Numbered from the stretch's first letter, positions 1-8,102 are shown. The stretch is 10,586 bases of DNA from Scenedesmus sp. ARA3 (GCA_004335835.1 RWJK01001726.1:11615-22200); one strand, 5' to 3'. A program made the numbers and translations. The notes: generated by a model from the sequence alone, not told the origin.

Positions 1-5
1 AGCGC

Positions 6-643
6 ATGCGGCACCAGGAGGACGCACCAGCAACACCAGGAGGACGCGCAGACGCAGCAGCGCTGGCGCCGCCGCCACCTGCAGCAGCAGTGCCGCCGCC
101 TGCAGCAGTAGCGCCGCCGCCAGCAGCAGCGCTGGCGCCGCCTGCAGCAGTGCCGCCGCCTGCAGCAGCGCTGGCGCCAGCTGCAGCTGTGCCGCCGCCG
201 GCTGCAGCAGTGCCGGCGGGGCTGTCAAGGGCTCAGCTGGCAGCGGCAAAGGCGATGTTTTTCGCAACACAGAGGCTGCAGCCGGGGCCACAGCGCTGGA
301 GATTCGGCGGCCAAGGCACAGGCTCAGATGTTGAGGTTGTGCTGCACGTCAACGCGCAGCAGCGAGCAGGTGGGCGGCTTCTGCTGCACTGCAGTGTGTG
401 TGTTGGCCGTATCTTCCTTTTGCATGTTGCATGTCCTCCTATGTTTTGCATGCCTGCTTGCGCTAGCTGTGGACATGTGGTGTGCGGCTGCTCAGCATTG
501 GATGCTTGTGCACTGTGTTGGTGCTGCTTGCACTGCAAGTTACGTGATCACCTGCCGATTGCGTGGCACCTGTCTTTGCAGCCTATGTCACCTTCCAAGA
601 TCAGCCATTCTTCAAGCTGGGCCCTCTGGGCAAGGCGGTGTGA
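6..643 (+). CDS. Pro/Ala-rich protein of unknown function, two exons, probably 5' partial
   Basis: I do not recognise this gene. Proposed exons are 6-369 and 582-643, with an intron at 370-581. The intron starts GTGGGC and ends in a pyrimidine-rich TGTCTTTGCAG. The first exon ends one base into a codon and the second supplies the other two (G+CC, Ala), so the frame is kept. Residues about 20-75 are blocks of PPPAAA, APPAAVPPP and ALAP type, which look disordered. They are followed by an ordinary segment (LSRAQLAAAKAMFF, then GSDVEVVLHVNAQQRA), and the second exon encodes AYVTFQDQPFFKLGPLGKAV before TGA 641-643. The ATG at 6 opens so near the window edge that the true start may lie upstream. 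The intron and the non-repetitive second exon are the best evidence that it is real. It could also be a decayed fragment, because the same frame continues past the TGA. Confidence 0.42.
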
Positions 644-805
644 AACGTGTGCGTGGAGGCTAACCAGGCGAACAGGCAGCTTGCAGAGGCCGATGTACTG
701 CATCCAGCGAGCGTGTGGCACAGGCGCTCGCAGCGAGTGGCGGTTCAAGGCAATCAAGTGAAGGTGATGGCGGACAACGCCTGGACGCCGGTGTGTGACC
801 TGTGA
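644..805 (+). other. Coding-like continuation of the first gene past an in-frame TGA
   Basis: Directly after TGA 641-643 the same frame stays open for 53 codons, to TGA 803-805. It reads NVCVEANQANRQLAEADVLH and further on VWHRRSQRVAVQGNQVKVM, ending NAWTPVCDL. The residue mix is balanced and free of repeats, unlike most chance frames here. It could be an old C-terminus cut off by a nonsense mutation, a part restored by splicing, or chance. The only GT...AG cut that removes the TGA and keeps frame (638-667) would be a 30-base intron, which is too short. A selenocysteine reading would give U-x-x-C, but I found no clear SECIS element. Confidence 0.25.
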
Positions 806-1149
806 ACAGCATGTGAGGTGTAGCTTGACGTCACTGCCGCCATTGCCAGGGCTGACAGTGTTGGTGTATTTACTGGTGTGCCGGTGCCATAGGTTATGGG
901 CTGACAGCCCCACTTCATCTGTGTATCTTATCCTGGCTACAAGCTTGCTGGCTAGCATTGCTTTGGTGTTACACCAGCCAGTGGCGTGCTGCACCTTTGT
1001 GGTGCATCTTTGTGGTGCGGCAATGGTTGTGCATGGGCGTTCTAAGAATTACGCAGGCCGACTCAGGTGCGAGTTGAAAGTTGAGTCAACTTGAAGTTGA
1101 AGTTTCGCACAGCAATGACAGTCATCATGATGGGAGTTGCACATTGCAG

Positions 1150-1263
1150 AGGTGAAATGTATGCTCCAAGCAGTGTTTGTGGAACTGTGTGCGGCTATCA
1201 CCCGTGCCGACGGTCCAACTCAAGTCGTGGGCCAGATATGGCAGCTCTTACGCATCTGCTGTT
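1150..1263 (+). other. Possible isolated exon or gene relic
   Basis: After a plausible 3' splice site (CACATTGCAG, ending 1149) the frame starting GTG at 1152 reads VKCMLQAVFVELCAAITRAD and then PTQVVGQIWQLLR. This is a balanced, helix-like sequence unlike the low-complexity frames around it. The frame reaches past 1263, where a GGTGATG donor-like site occurs. I cannot join it in phase to the first gene at 6-805 and do not recognise it. It may be an exon of an unseen gene, a transposon relic, or chance. Confidence 0.17.
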
Positions 1264-1505
1264 CAAGGGTGATGCTGTATAAGAACGACTTTACTGGCTG
1301 TTTCGGGACGCGGCGTTGGGGCGATGTACATGAATGTGAAGGAGCGGCCGCCAGTGGCAGCAGCCTGCGGCATGCTGTGAAGCAGCAGCAGCCGGCGGCA
1401 GCAGTGGCCGCGTGATGCAGCGGGTGATGGGGAGGGTGCGTGCTTGCTGGACGCACAGTACGCGGGCAATGCTGCAAGAAAAGCGCAGGGCAGGCATTAA
1501 AAATC

Positions 1506-1530
1506 TACATTACATTACATTACATTACAT
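1506..1530. repeat. TACAT pentanucleotide microsatellite (5 copies)
   Basis: Five perfect head-to-tail copies of TACAT are seen directly. This is simple-sequence DNA. On the minus strand it presents several overlapping TGTAA pentamers, so it could act as an accidental polyadenylation signal for leftward transcripts, but no leftward gene is established here. Confidence 0.9.
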
Positions 1531-1641
1531 GCTCCACTCAACGAGGAGTGGGAACCCCAGTCAGGAGCCAACGAGAGGCTCATAGGGGGAGGAAACATCG
1601 AACATCTACATTGTTGTTTCTGTATGGCGGCCGCTAAAGAT

Positions 1642-1646
1642 TGTAA
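1642..1646 (+). terminator. TGTAA motif, possible polyadenylation signal
   Basis: TGTAA is the usual polyadenylation signal in Chlamydomonas-type green algae. This is the plus-strand copy I noticed downstream of the first gene, about 1 kb from TGA 641 or 840 bases from TGA 803. That distance is long, so the link is weak. Confidence 0.22.
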
Positions 1647-1747
1647 CTGCTTGGTGACTGGGCCACCATCTACACCAAGGCAGGGGTGTATGTGATCTTT
1701 AATTAGCGGCAGGGGGCTAAACATGACCTGCTGGCAGCAGCGATGGT

Positions 1748-1822
1748 GGCTTGATGATTCATCGATGATTGCCGCTTGGCTTGATGAGTAACATGATGAT
1801 GATGATGATCGATGATTGCCGC
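1748..1822. repeat. Local duplication around a GATGAT microsatellite
   Basis: ATCGATGATTGCCGC occurs at 1761-1775 and again at 1808-1822. GGCTTGATGA occurs at 1748 and 1778, and a short run of GAT/ATG repeats (about 1793-1809) lies between. This looks like a 30-47 bp tandem duplication followed by trinucleotide slippage. No coding role is evident. Confidence 0.65.
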
Positions 1823-2184
1823 GATCACAACTTGAGCGGCTGTGGCAGACTGGGCTGGCGCGCACTGCAATCAGGGTTGCCACCAACAGCAGCAGGGTGG
1901 ACTTCGGATTGTTCCATTCGCGCTCACCGTCATTAAAGGCTTTTGTTTGACACTGACAGTGGTGCAGGAGACTTCTTGGCACATGGTGATGGCTCAGCCA
2001 GCTGTCCGACAGCACCGCGTCAAGTGCGGCAGGCACGTTTCTGTTACTGGCCATGTTGAGGTGCAGGCTACAAGTTGCTTGATGAAATGATGGTAACAGG
2101 TGGTTATCCATGTGATTGTTATAGCATGTGCGGACGCCATTTCTGCAGGATGGTGTACCGCCCCCAGGCAGTCACTGCCACTAA

Positions 2185-2538
2185 GTGGCTTCTGAAGGGG
2201 CAGCAGCAGCAGGCCCAGTTGATGAGCGCGACGAAAACAGGTGGCCCCATAGTAAGTTTTTAAAACTATGTGAAGTGAACGGCTTAACCCCGAACAAGCA
2301 CTTGCATGCGCCAGGTAAAGCAACAGGGCGTGTCAGATTCAAATTTCGAACAAACCGCCCCCTCAGGCCATACTGTGGCTCGCCCGCAGATTCTGCCATC
2401 GAACACCACAAAAGAGATCTTCAACCGGGTTGTGTGGCGAGTTTCGAATCTATGCGCCTCATCAAAGCCCTCCTCCGTACCTCAGTAGCACGCCAGGTGG
2501 TGGTTGAGCACAGGACTTCGCAGCCATCTCACTGGTAG
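2185..2538 (+). other. Open frame of unknown status, base composition unlike its surroundings
   Basis: A plus-strand frame is open from about 2185 to TAG 2536-2538 but begins at GTG, not ATG. From about 2240 it is less GC-rich and free of CAG repeats. It reads basic, non-repetitive protein (PNKHLHAPGKATGRVRFKFR, later ESMRLIKALLRTSVAR). A second frame with a true ATG at 2306 is open to 2488 (SNFEQTAPSGHTVARPQIL). Two frames open together means neither is proven. It may be a relic of a transposable element or gene, or an unrecognised exon. I name no function. Confidence 0.2.
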
Positions 2539-2629
2539 CTACAGTGCCTTGTTAGTGAGTTGATCATACTTCGAAGATCATCCTTGGCTGCTAAGGTGCA
2601 AGCTGGGCGAGCAGGAGAAGCCGTTGAAC

Positions 2630-2710
2630 ATGGCTGATTGTGAAGGTGCGCCAAAGCAACCGCTGGCACATCTAGGGGCACGCTTGGAAGCATACATGAT
2701 CTGGTTGAAG
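2630..2710 (+). CDS. Candidate first exon of the LRR gene
   Basis: The large LRR frame has no ATG near its start, so an upstream exon is expected. This ATG opens 27 codons (MADCEGAPKQPLAHLGARLE, then AYMIWLK) and runs to a good donor, GAAG|GTATTTGG. It ends between codons. It joins in frame only if the acceptor is the second AG of TTGCAGAG (after 2900); use of the first AG (after 2898) would break the frame. The start context and the phase requirement leave this tentative. Confidence 0.22.
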
Positions 2711-2898
2711 GTATTTGGCGTGTTATAACGTGATATCGTCGAGCATCCTTGCGTCAGCGCCAGGTGTCACCCAATAAGCAGTAGCAGCAGCAGCAACCTC
2801 AGCACCAGCAGGGGCAAGTGCAGCTGAGTGCGAAACTAGGCAGGCGTCAACAACGCTGCTCATCACAAGTGCTGCGTTTATTGTTTTTCTTCTTGCAG

Positions 2899-4376
2899 AG
2901 GCACAGCAGTCAGTACTGCTGCAATCGCCAGTGCTGCCCCTGCTGCTGCACCACAGCAGCATACACACAGACCTGCACACAATACTGCGGCTATGCGGCA
3001 CCAGCAAGGCCATCCGGGCAACAGTGCTGCAGCTGTGCAGGGGCTTGCTGGATGTCAGCTTTGCCACCAGCAGCAGGCGGCAGGCGCAGCGCTTTGCGGC
3101 GTGGGTTGCTCAGCACGGGCAGCTGATGCGTGCCCTGCGCATCAGGCCTGGCATGCACCACACCCACGCAAAGATGTACGGCATCTGCCGCACACAGGCA
3201 GGAGCGCAGATTGAAGCGGCACTCAGCTTGACAGCAGCCGCGCTGCTGCAGCTGCAGTCACAGGGCGAGCAGGGCGGCCTGCAGCTGGCGGAGCTGCAGC
3301 TGCCGTCTGTCGGCGCTGCAGCACACAGCGTGCTGCAGGCTCTGCCTGCCAGCACGCTGCACAAGCTGACCGTGCGAGAGAGCTTCACCGTTGCACGCCA
3401 AGCCAGCGTTGATCCCGGCAGCCTTGCGGTGATGCGCCAGCTGCAGTGCCTGTCGATCAGTCCCGTGGTGCATTTGGAGCAGCTTCTGCAGGTGCTCCCA
3501 ACGCTGACGGCATTGACGCGGCTGGACCTGCGTTGGCACTGCAGCGGGTGGCCCCCTTCCATGCAGAGGAGTGCAGCAGAGCAGTTCAGCGAGTTGCTTC
3601 CAACGCTACCAACACAGCTCAAGGAGCTGCACTTTTCCCAGCATCAGACTTATGATCTGCCGCCGCTACTGCAGCTGGCGCACTTGACAGCGCTGACCAG
3701 CCTGACTGTGAGCTACGCAGGCGCAGATTCGCAGCTGCCGCGGCAGCTGCGGGCACTGGCGATGACAGCGGCGCGCAGCATGGGCCCAGTGCTCGCCTGC
3801 ACGCAGCTGCAGCAGCTGCGCCTCCGCCGCAGCGAAGCAGATGCAGCGGAGCTGAGCAGGCTTGCGGGCCTCTCCACCCTCACCCACCTCGCTATTGAGT
3901 ACGAGTTGCTGCACGGCTCACGCGGCGCGGCGGCTGCAGCGGCGGCGGCCTGGCCGCTGCTTGCAGGTCAGCTGGTATCGCTGCGCATCCGGGACGCGCA
4001 GGCGGGGCGCATGAGTGCGGCCTCGCTGCTGCAGATACAGCAGCTGTCGCGCCTTACGTGCTTGAGCATCGAGTGGAAGCGCTGCATCGTGCACGACGGC
4101 AGCCCTGCGCTGCCGCTGACAGCTACTGAGCTGGCTGGTGTGCTGGCAGCACTCAGTGAGCTGCGCACGCTGGAGCTGAGCACACAAGATGGGCGTCACC
4201 CGCTGCTGCTGCCCTACAGACCAGCAGCAGCAGCAGCAGCAGTTGGGGTGGCAGGTGGTGGGCATCAGCAGGCAGGTGTGTTGCAGCAGCAGCCTGCTGC
4301 AGCAGTAGCAGCAGCAGCGGTGGGTGTGGCAGGTGGTGGGCAGCAGCAGGGAGGTGGACCGCAGCAGCAGCCTGCT

Positions 4377-4415
<39 letters not shown>

Positions 4416-5437
4416 GTGGGTGTGGCAGGTGGTGGGCATCAGCAGGCAGGTGGACCGCAGCAGCAGCCTGCTGCAGCAGTAGTAGCAGCAGCGGTGGGTG
4501 TGGCAGGTGGTGGGCAGCAGCAGGGAGGTGTGCCACAGCATCAGCCTGCTGCAGCAGCTGGCGGCCAGCATGTCCTGCTGCAGCATGCAGCAGGGCATAT
4601 TTGGGTGGCGCTACCTCAAATGCTGCACCCGCAGCAGCAGCCAGCTGCAGTAATTGGCGGCCAGCAGGCCATGCAGCAGCATGCAGGGGGGCTAGGATGG
4701 CTGGGAGCACCTCTACCGCTGCGCCTGCAGCAGCAGCAGCACCCTGCACAGCTTGCTGCAGTTGTTGGTGCGCATCAGCTGGCAGTTCTGCCACAGCTGC
4801 AGCCGGCCGCAGCCGCCGGTGGCCAGCAGGTGATGATGCAGCAGCAGCAGCAGCAGCAGCAGCCAATCGGGCATGTCTGGGCAGCACCACCTCAACTGCT
4901 GCACGCACAACCTCCACCAGCAGCAGCAGCAGCAGCACCGGGTGTGGAAGTTGCTTGGCATCAGCTGGCAGGCGTGCCGCAGCAGCAGGCATTTGCAGCA
5001 GCTGGCGGACAGCAGGTCATGCTGCAGCTGGCAGGGGGCCAAGCCTGGATGGTGCCCCCTCAACTACTGCAGCAGCAGCAGCAGCCTGCACAGCTCATTG
5101 CGCATATTGGCGGGCATCCGCAGGCAGCTGGCCAGCAGGCAGGTGGCCAACCAGTCATGCAGCAGCATGTAAGGGTGCTGGGGTTGGTGGTGCAGGTTCA
5201 ACAGCTGCACCCGCAGCAGCAGCAGCAGCAGCAGCCTGCGCAGCTCAATGCAATGGCCGGGCAGCAGCAGGCAGTTGGGCTGCAGCAGCAGCCAGCCGCA
5301 GCAGCTGGCGGCCAACCAGTCATGCTGCAGCGTGCAGGCGGCCAAGCCTGGGTAGTGCCTCCTCAACTACTGCAGCCACAGCAGCAGCCTGCACAGCTTG
5401 ATGAAGCCACTGTTGAGATGGGCCAGCTGTGGCAGCC

Positions 5438-5488
<51 letters not shown>

Positions 5489-5969
5489 CGCGTTGGTGCA
5501 CGAGCTCGAGCTCGACGCCCCCCGTGCCCCAGCCATGCGCATGCTGCCTGTCACTCGCGCCATTGCCGGCCTGCCCCACCTACAAAGCCTGAAGCTGAAG
5601 TGCCCCGGGCTGGGGCCTTGCTGCGTGGACCCGCTGACTCAACTCACGCGGCTGAGTCGCCTCACCATCTCGGGGCCTGAGTTTGATGACGAGGCGTGCA
5701 TCAGCCTTGTGCTCAGCCTCACTGGCCTGCGGCGGCTCAGCTTGGCCGGTGATGCATCGATCAGGGATGTGAGCCTGGTGGCCATTTCCAAGGTGCTGAC
5801 TCCGCTGACGGAGCTGAAGCTGCACAACTGCCGGGGGCTGAGTGAGCGCGGGTTTGCGCAGCTTACGCGGCTGCGGCGGCTGCGGCTGCTGTGGGCGGAG
5901 CAGATTGATGAGGAGATTGAGGAGGTGGCGGCGGCGGTGCTGCGGCACACGGCGCGCGTGCCGGGGGAC

Positions 5970-6002
<33 letters not shown>

Positions 6003-6071
6003 GGTGGTGGTTATGCGTATGATGCTGACTTTGATGGCTATGAGGCTGCTATTGATGGCATTGGTTGGTGA
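2899..6071 (+). CDS. Leucine-rich-repeat protein with Gln/Ala-rich insertion, 5' end incomplete
   Basis: A single exon begins after TTGTTTTTCTTCTTGCAG (ends 2898) and stays open to TGA 6069-6071. No ATG occurs in frame until 3126, so the start codon is probably upstream. Counting codon 2901 as 1, residues about 5-50 (SVLLQSPVLPLLLHHSS, then LHTILRLCGTSKAIRATVL) resemble an F-box-like start, unproven. Residues about 120-440 carry irregular LRRs such as LPTLTALTRLDLRW, LAHLTALTSLTVSY and LSELRTLELS. Residues about 442-862 are Gln/Ala/Gly-rich tandem repeats ending in 16 Gln. Residues about 863-1016 are again LRRs of RNI/AMN1-like type (LTGLRRLSLAG, LTPLTELKLHNCRGLSERGF). The tail has six Asp, nine Gly and a final YAYDADFDGYEAAIDGIGW. 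LRR solenoids bind proteins; the partner is unknown. Both LRR halves share one frame, which favours translation of the insertion. Confidence 0.72.
4224..4560 (+). repeat. 78-bp coding tandem repeat (26 residues, four units)
   Basis: The segment GTGTGGCAGGTGGTGGGCA recurs at about 4246, 4324, 4420 and 4498, at spacings of 78, 96 and 78 bp. The 96-bp interval equals 78 plus six extra GCA codons. Units 1 and 3 read VAGGGHQQAG and units 2 and 4 read VAGGGQQQGG, so a two-unit block was probably duplicated as a whole. It lies inside the LRR protein's low-complexity insertion. Confidence 0.85.
4378..4413 (+). repeat. (CAG)12 tract read as poly-alanine
   Basis: Twelve perfect CAG units are seen directly. 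The LRR frame reads them as GCA (Ala), whereas the longer tract at 5439-5486 is read as CAG (Gln). The extra length explains the one long interval in the surrounding 78-bp repeat. Confidence 0.9.
4561..5400 (+). repeat. Irregular Gln/Ala-rich coding repeats of the LRR protein
   Basis: A degenerate motif of the form AAGGQ-VMLQ-AGG--W--PPQLL--QQQPAQL recurs about six times, with VLLQ, AMQQ, VMMQ, VMLQ, VMQQ and VMLQ versions near 4570, 4669, 4830, 5018, 5155 and 5320. The two best copies (near 5018 and 5320) share GGQAW-VPPQLLQ. The copies are separated by variable CAG tracts. The sequence is open in several frames on both strands because CAG repeats lack stops, so openness alone does not prove coding. 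Confidence 0.7.
5439..5486 (+). repeat. (CAG)16 tract read as poly-glutamine
   Basis: Sixteen perfect CAG units are seen directly, in the glutamine frame, just before the second LRR block. A tract this pure is likely to vary in length between strains. Confidence 0.92.
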
Positions 6072-6438
6072 GGTTCTTATATGATGGTGGTGGTGGTAGT
6101 GAGGATGATGAGTATGATGCTGACTTTGATGGCTATGAGGCTGCTATTGATGGCATTGGTTGGTTCTAATATGATGGTGGTGGTGGTGGTTGAGTATGAT
6201 GCTGACTTTGATGGCTATGAGGCTGATACTGATGGCATTGGTTGGCGAGGTTGTAATATGATGGTGGTGGTGGTAGTGAGGATGATGGGTATGATGCTGA
6301 CTTTGATGGCTATTTGGCTGATACTGATGGCATTGGTTGGTTCTAATATGATGGTGGTGGTGGTGGTTATGAGTATGATGCTGACTTTGATGGCTATGAG
6401 GCTGATACTGATGGCATTGATTGGCGAGGTTTGATGAT
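6010..6438 (+). repeat. Minisatellite of 82-95 bp units spanning the LRR gene stop codon
   Basis: GATGCTGACTTTGATGGCTA occurs at 6021, 6116, 6198, 6293 and 6377, at spacings of 95, 82, 95 and 84 bp. The alternation points to duplication of a two-unit block. Each unit joins a GGTGGTGGT run to the TATGATGCTGACTTTGATGG segment. Unit 1 is the C-terminus of the LRR protein (DADFDGYEAAIDGIGW, stop). Later units still read DADFDGYEADTDGIGW-like peptides in local frames, ending in TAA or TGA. As the gene stands they lie in the 3' untranslated region. Confidence 0.85.
6252..6256 (+). terminator. TGTAA, likely polyadenylation signal of the LRR gene
   Basis: This TGTAA lies about 180 bases after TGA 6069-6071, a reasonable distance for the green-algal signal. 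It falls inside the minisatellite, where the third unit ends GGTTGTAATATG. Other units have TTCTAATATG at this point, so the signal arose by change within the repeat. Confidence 0.35.
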
Positions 6439-7172
6439 GGTGGTGGTAGCTGGTAGCAGCAGCACAGCAGCAGCATGCTGTGGCATCTCATGCTGCTGCT
6501 GCCGGGTGCATGCAACGCTGCTTGACATTTGTGTTGTGGTGGCTGCTGCGGGGTGCTGCTGTCATATATCGTGTTTGGTTTGGTGGCAAACCAGCATGGC
6601 ACCCAGCCAGGAGATGTGTGCATACTATGCAGCGGTAGTACCGCTGCAGCACTGTTGTTGAAGTCCTGCCCGCTGCCGGGCAGCGGCTGCTAAAGGGTCA
6701 TGTGTGGTGTGGGATTGCTCTCCTTCATTGTCAACAGTCGGTTGAGTCAGGGCACACCATCCTGGGACTGACTGCATGTCCGGGCTTGTTCTTCTGGCTT
6801 TGTTTTTAACATGCATGCATGCCTAACCTGCAGCTCTCTGCTGCTGTTGTGTACGGCTCTGTGGCTGCAAAACTCTCAATAACACATGCCCTGCTCTGTC
6901 TCTGTTCAAAGACAACGACCCTTGATGTGAAACAACGTTGTTTGTATGTTTGCACCACAAAACAAAGTTGCGTTGTGCTTGGTGACTGGCTTGTGTTGGT
7001 GCAAATTGTTAGCACTGCTGTGCTGCACCTGGTTGCAGCCAACTGGCGTATCGGTGTGACGCGTGCACCTGGCTTCTTGACGCTGTCGTGATGTGGTGCT
7101 CAGCTAAGCTGTGCGGAGATGACCATGATGTGGCATGCCATGTTCAAGATGGATGGCTGCACTACACACTGC

Positions 7173-7601
7173 TCAGCAGAGTGACTGGAAATCCAGTGGA
7201 TGGCTGATATAGTGGTTGCTCAATGACACAAATCGTGGAGTCAAGTGACTAGGGTTTGCACCAATCAGGACGCTGAAGAAGGCAGCTGCGCACAAGCAGC
7301 TGCAGGGTTTTCCTTTCTCGCAGTTCATTTCAATTACCAGCTCAACATATGCAGGGCCATAACAGTGCATACCCGCCAGCTCTGTCACCTGAGGTGCACA
7401 GCAGCTGCTGTTGAAGCTGGCAGCATCCAGTGCCCGAGCCTTCACAGCATACACAGATGCCAACAAACCCTTGAAGCCCGTAGTGAAAGATAAGTTACTA
7501 TTTATTGCAATAATTGCGCGCCTCAAGCGATTCCAAGCTGTGAGCAGAGGCCAGCGACCCTTGTCGGTGGCACTGCACAACGTCTGTCTGTGTAGGAGCA
7601 T
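7173..7601 (-). other. Doubtful minus-strand open frame
   Basis: A 142-codon minus-strand frame contains a fairly balanced stretch (TTGFKGLLASVYAVKARALD, then AASFNSS) that ends at CCTCAG|GTGACA, a fair donor on that strand. The plus strand over the same bases also reads well (AASSARAFTAYTDANKPLKP), so strand cannot be decided. No family is recognised. It may be an isolated exon, an element relic, or chance. Confidence 0.15.
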
Positions 7602-7664
7602 CAGCTCGTTACAGAGTTTGGATCAGTCAGTATGTGGGCTTTTCACTAGTGATACGCCTACGTT

Positions 7665-7718
7665 GAGGGTGACACAAAACCCTCCTGCCACGTGAAGGGT
7701 GCTTCTACGTTCACCCTT
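7665..7718. repeat. Two adjacent short hairpins with AGGGT/ACCCT stems
   Basis: GAGGGT (7665-7670) pairs with ACCCTC (7679-7684) across 8 bases. AAGGGTG (7695-7701) pairs with CACCCTT (7712-7718) across 10 bases. They lie about 400 bases upstream of the aconitase start. ACCCT-type boxes bind telobox factors in plants, but a role here is only a guess. Confidence 0.4.
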
Positions 7719-8102
7719 GTGCACCGATCGCAGCCCAGACCACGCACTTCAAGCTGCTGATACGTTGAAGCGAGTCATCGCAGGCTGGCAGCACTGACTG
7801 CAACACGGGCTTTCTCCTGCTTCAGCAGCGCCCCAAGTCTTCCTGCTTTGTTGCCTCCTGCTTGTGCATTTCGCCCGCCAAAGTTCAGACACGCAAGTCT
7901 TGCTGCCCCAAATTTCGCATTCTTACTTCCCATAAGCTCTCGTCAACCTTGCGTGAAGTAACAGCGGGGGTGCACAGTGGTCAGCCCACAGCGTGATTAA
8001 AGCTCTGCCGGGACCCTCAGAAGACCGACCTTTGTTTTGGAGGCTTTCCAGAACAAAGTCAGGACGCACTCCCACACAGCACCAGCCAGATCATCTTGCC
8101 GA

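Larger units (their letters stand above)
806..2629. other. Mostly non-coding stretch between the first gene and the LRR gene
   Basis: No convincing complete gene is visible on either strand. The stretch holds a near-perfect palindrome AAGTTGAGTCAACTT at 1078-1092, a TACAT microsatellite at 1506-1530, a GATGAT-rich duplicated block near 1748-1822, and a TGTAA motif at 1642-1646 that could be a distant polyadenylation signal for the first gene. A minus-strand frame of 198 codons (2111 down to 1515, true ATG) is rich in Ser, His and Cys and looks like a chance frame: its middle is antisense to the GATGAT repeat. Two exon-like or open stretches inside are listed separately. Confidence 0.5.
6439..8102. 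other. Intergenic region and presumed aconitase promoter
   Basis: I see no well-supported gene here. Visible structures are a GC hairpin at 6666-6683 (CTGCCCG, CTGC loop, CGGGCAG), which overlaps an alternative CCGCTGCC/GGCAGCGG pairing at 6670-6686; a perfect 14-bp palindrome AAACAACGTTGTTT at 6930-6943; and two hairpins at 7665-7684 and 7695-7718. The last 400 bases hold the presumed promoter and 5' untranslated region of aconitase. I see no clear TATA box. CAAGTCTT followed by CTGC repeats near 7834 and 7895. Confidence 0.5.

Noticed and set aside
1515..2111. Minus-strand frame of 198 codons with a true ATG
   Set aside because: It is low in complexity (Ser, His, Cys runs opposite GATGAT and CAG repeats) with no recognisable domain and no splice or polyadenylation context that supports it.
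2438..2460. TTTCGAATC resembling a tRNA T-loop
   Set aside because: The flanking bases do not form a T-stem and there is no matching acceptor stem or anticodon arm.
2931..2933. GTG as the start codon of the LRR protein
   Set aside because: GTG starts are not expected in nuclear genes of green algae; the frame continues upstream to an acceptor at 2898, so the start is in an earlier exon.
4153..4992. Long minus-strand open frame (279 codons) rich in Leu and Ala over the LRR gene
   Set aside because: CAG/CTG repeats contain no stop codon in any of the six frames, so long open frames here are expected by chance. The plus frame has LRRs on both sides; this one has nothing recognisable.
4601..5401. 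Second plus-strand open frame (266 codons), Ser/Ala/Gly-rich
   Set aside because: It is an off-frame reading of the same CAG-rich repeats within the LRR gene.
4240..6438. Regularly spaced repeats that might suggest a CRISPR array
   Set aside because: The units are direct tandem copies without unique spacers, lie in or next to coding sequence, and the window is eukaryotic.
6144..6623. His-rich minus-strand frame over the minisatellite
   Set aside because: It is antisense to GGTGGTGAT repeats, which gives His/Asn/Gln runs by chance.
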